Positions 5,115 to 5,423 of a stretch of 5,423 nt of DNA are shown here, piece by piece. The first letter of the stretch is position 1. Each line of letters opens with the position of its first letter. The notes under the pieces were generated by a model. The model was not told the origin of the DNA and did not search any database. It saw only the letters and a program-made list of their open reading frames with translations. The translations under genes were made by a program, and so were the position numbers. Source of the DNA: UBA5177 sp002413265 (GTDB lineage: Bacteria; Chloroflexota; UBA5177); assembly GCA_036752825.1 (NCBI GenBank), contig DAIORV010000147.1, forward strand, positions 1 through 5,423, written 5' to 3'.

Positions 5115-5172
5115 TTTGATGCCATATCTGATGCCAGCGCCAATGCAGCTCCGTGCACGTCGGCGCCATTCG
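5115..5172. repeat. Partial att-like repeat, copy D
   Basis: Only the left part of the repeat is kept. TTTGATGCCA starts at 5115, a second TGATGCCA lies 12 bp after the first (5117, 5129), followed by GCGCCAATGC and GTGCACG, resembling the other copies. The 40-bp paired motifs, the dyad and the tRNA core cannot be recognised. It sits 62 bp beyond the tRNA half, so two repeat ends lie almost back to back. The remaining gap to 5262 shows nothing clear beyond TTGACA near 5198 without a matching -10. Confidence 0.55.
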
Positions 5173-5262
5173 GAGGAGGCGCGACTCTGATCACCTTTGA
5201 CAATCGATTGGTGTCACTGACATCGCGATGCCCACGCCAAGTGCGGCCGACCGGCGGTGCTG

Positions 5263-5423
5263 TTAGGTGCGAGGCGGCGCCTGAGGTGTCACGAAGAGCC
5301 GGAACTCCAGCGTCGCCACATACAAGGCGGGCAACAGGCCGAGGGCATGGATCCCTGCAGATCCCAAGAATGCGACGTTCAGCAGCATGAGCAGCAGCGC
5401 GACCATCGAGCCGGCCACGAGCG
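5263..5423 (-). CDS. C-terminus of a membrane protein, 5' end outside window
   Basis: A minus-strand frame open from the right edge to TAA at 5265-5263 gives the last 52 residues of a protein. The sequence is strongly hydrophobic: LVAGSMVALLLMLLNVAFLG, then IHALGLLPALYVATLEFRLFV, ending in a short polar tail PQAPPRT. This fits one or two transmembrane helices at the C-terminus of an integral membrane protein, with codons rich in third-position G and C. The family cannot be told from this part. It is transcribed toward repeat D and may mark the edge of the repeat-bounded region. Confidence 0.6.
   Translation of the reverse strand, partial: LVAGSMVALLLMLLNVAFLGSAGIHALGLLPALYVATLEFRLFVTPQAPPRT

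Noticed and set aside
2663..5172. CRISPR array
   Set aside because: The units are ~130 bp, degenerate and separated by whole genes, unlike short identical repeats with uniform spacers.
5262..5268. Integron attC site
   Set aside because: GTTAGGT fits the R' consensus, but there is no paired R'' box and no such motif at the four repeats.

Overview
The window comes from a high-GC bacterium: coding third positions are mostly G or C, and several genes have clear GGAGG ribosome sites. Nothing here fixes the phylum. The mix of short cargo genes, gene fragments and dispersed repeats points to an accessory, island-like region rather than a core operon.

Layout. At the left edge (+ strand) is the C-terminal part of a small XRE-type helix-turn-helix regulator, then a 167-residue protein I cannot assign. 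Converging on these from the minus strand are an uncharacterised 227-residue protein (951-1634, with its own promoter candidate) and, upstream of it, the C-terminal HNH nuclease part of a DUF262/HNH family protein (1806-2489). The N-terminal half of that nuclease is missing. Upstream of it lies a minus-strand coding-like remnant broken by an amber codon, and then the first copy of a repeat.

Right half. Four copies of a structured repeat of about 130 bp, all in the same orientation, lie at 2663, 3790, 4897 and 5115; the last is partial. They separate small gene modules: an FmdB-like zinc ribbon plus a methionine-R-sulfoxide reductase (msrB) between copies A and B, and a flavodiiron-type metallo-beta-lactamase-fold protein between B and C. 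Copy C runs directly into the 5' half (39 nt, through the anticodon loop) of a tRNA-Ser(UGA) gene on the minus strand. Copy A ends in the same 13-bp anticodon-arm sequence. Each full copy holds two TGATGCCA motifs 12 bp apart, two TGCAT...GTGC motifs 40 bp apart, and between those a dyad whose two arms changed together in copy C. My reading is that these are attachment-site-like ends left by a tRNA-Ser-targeting integrative element or cassette system whose recombinase is outside the window. That is an inference.

The right edge holds the C-terminus of a membrane protein on the minus strand. Functionally the cargo splits into a possible defence/regulation part (XRE, unknown proteins, HNH fragment) and a possible redox-stress part (zinc ribbon, MsrB, diiron MBL).
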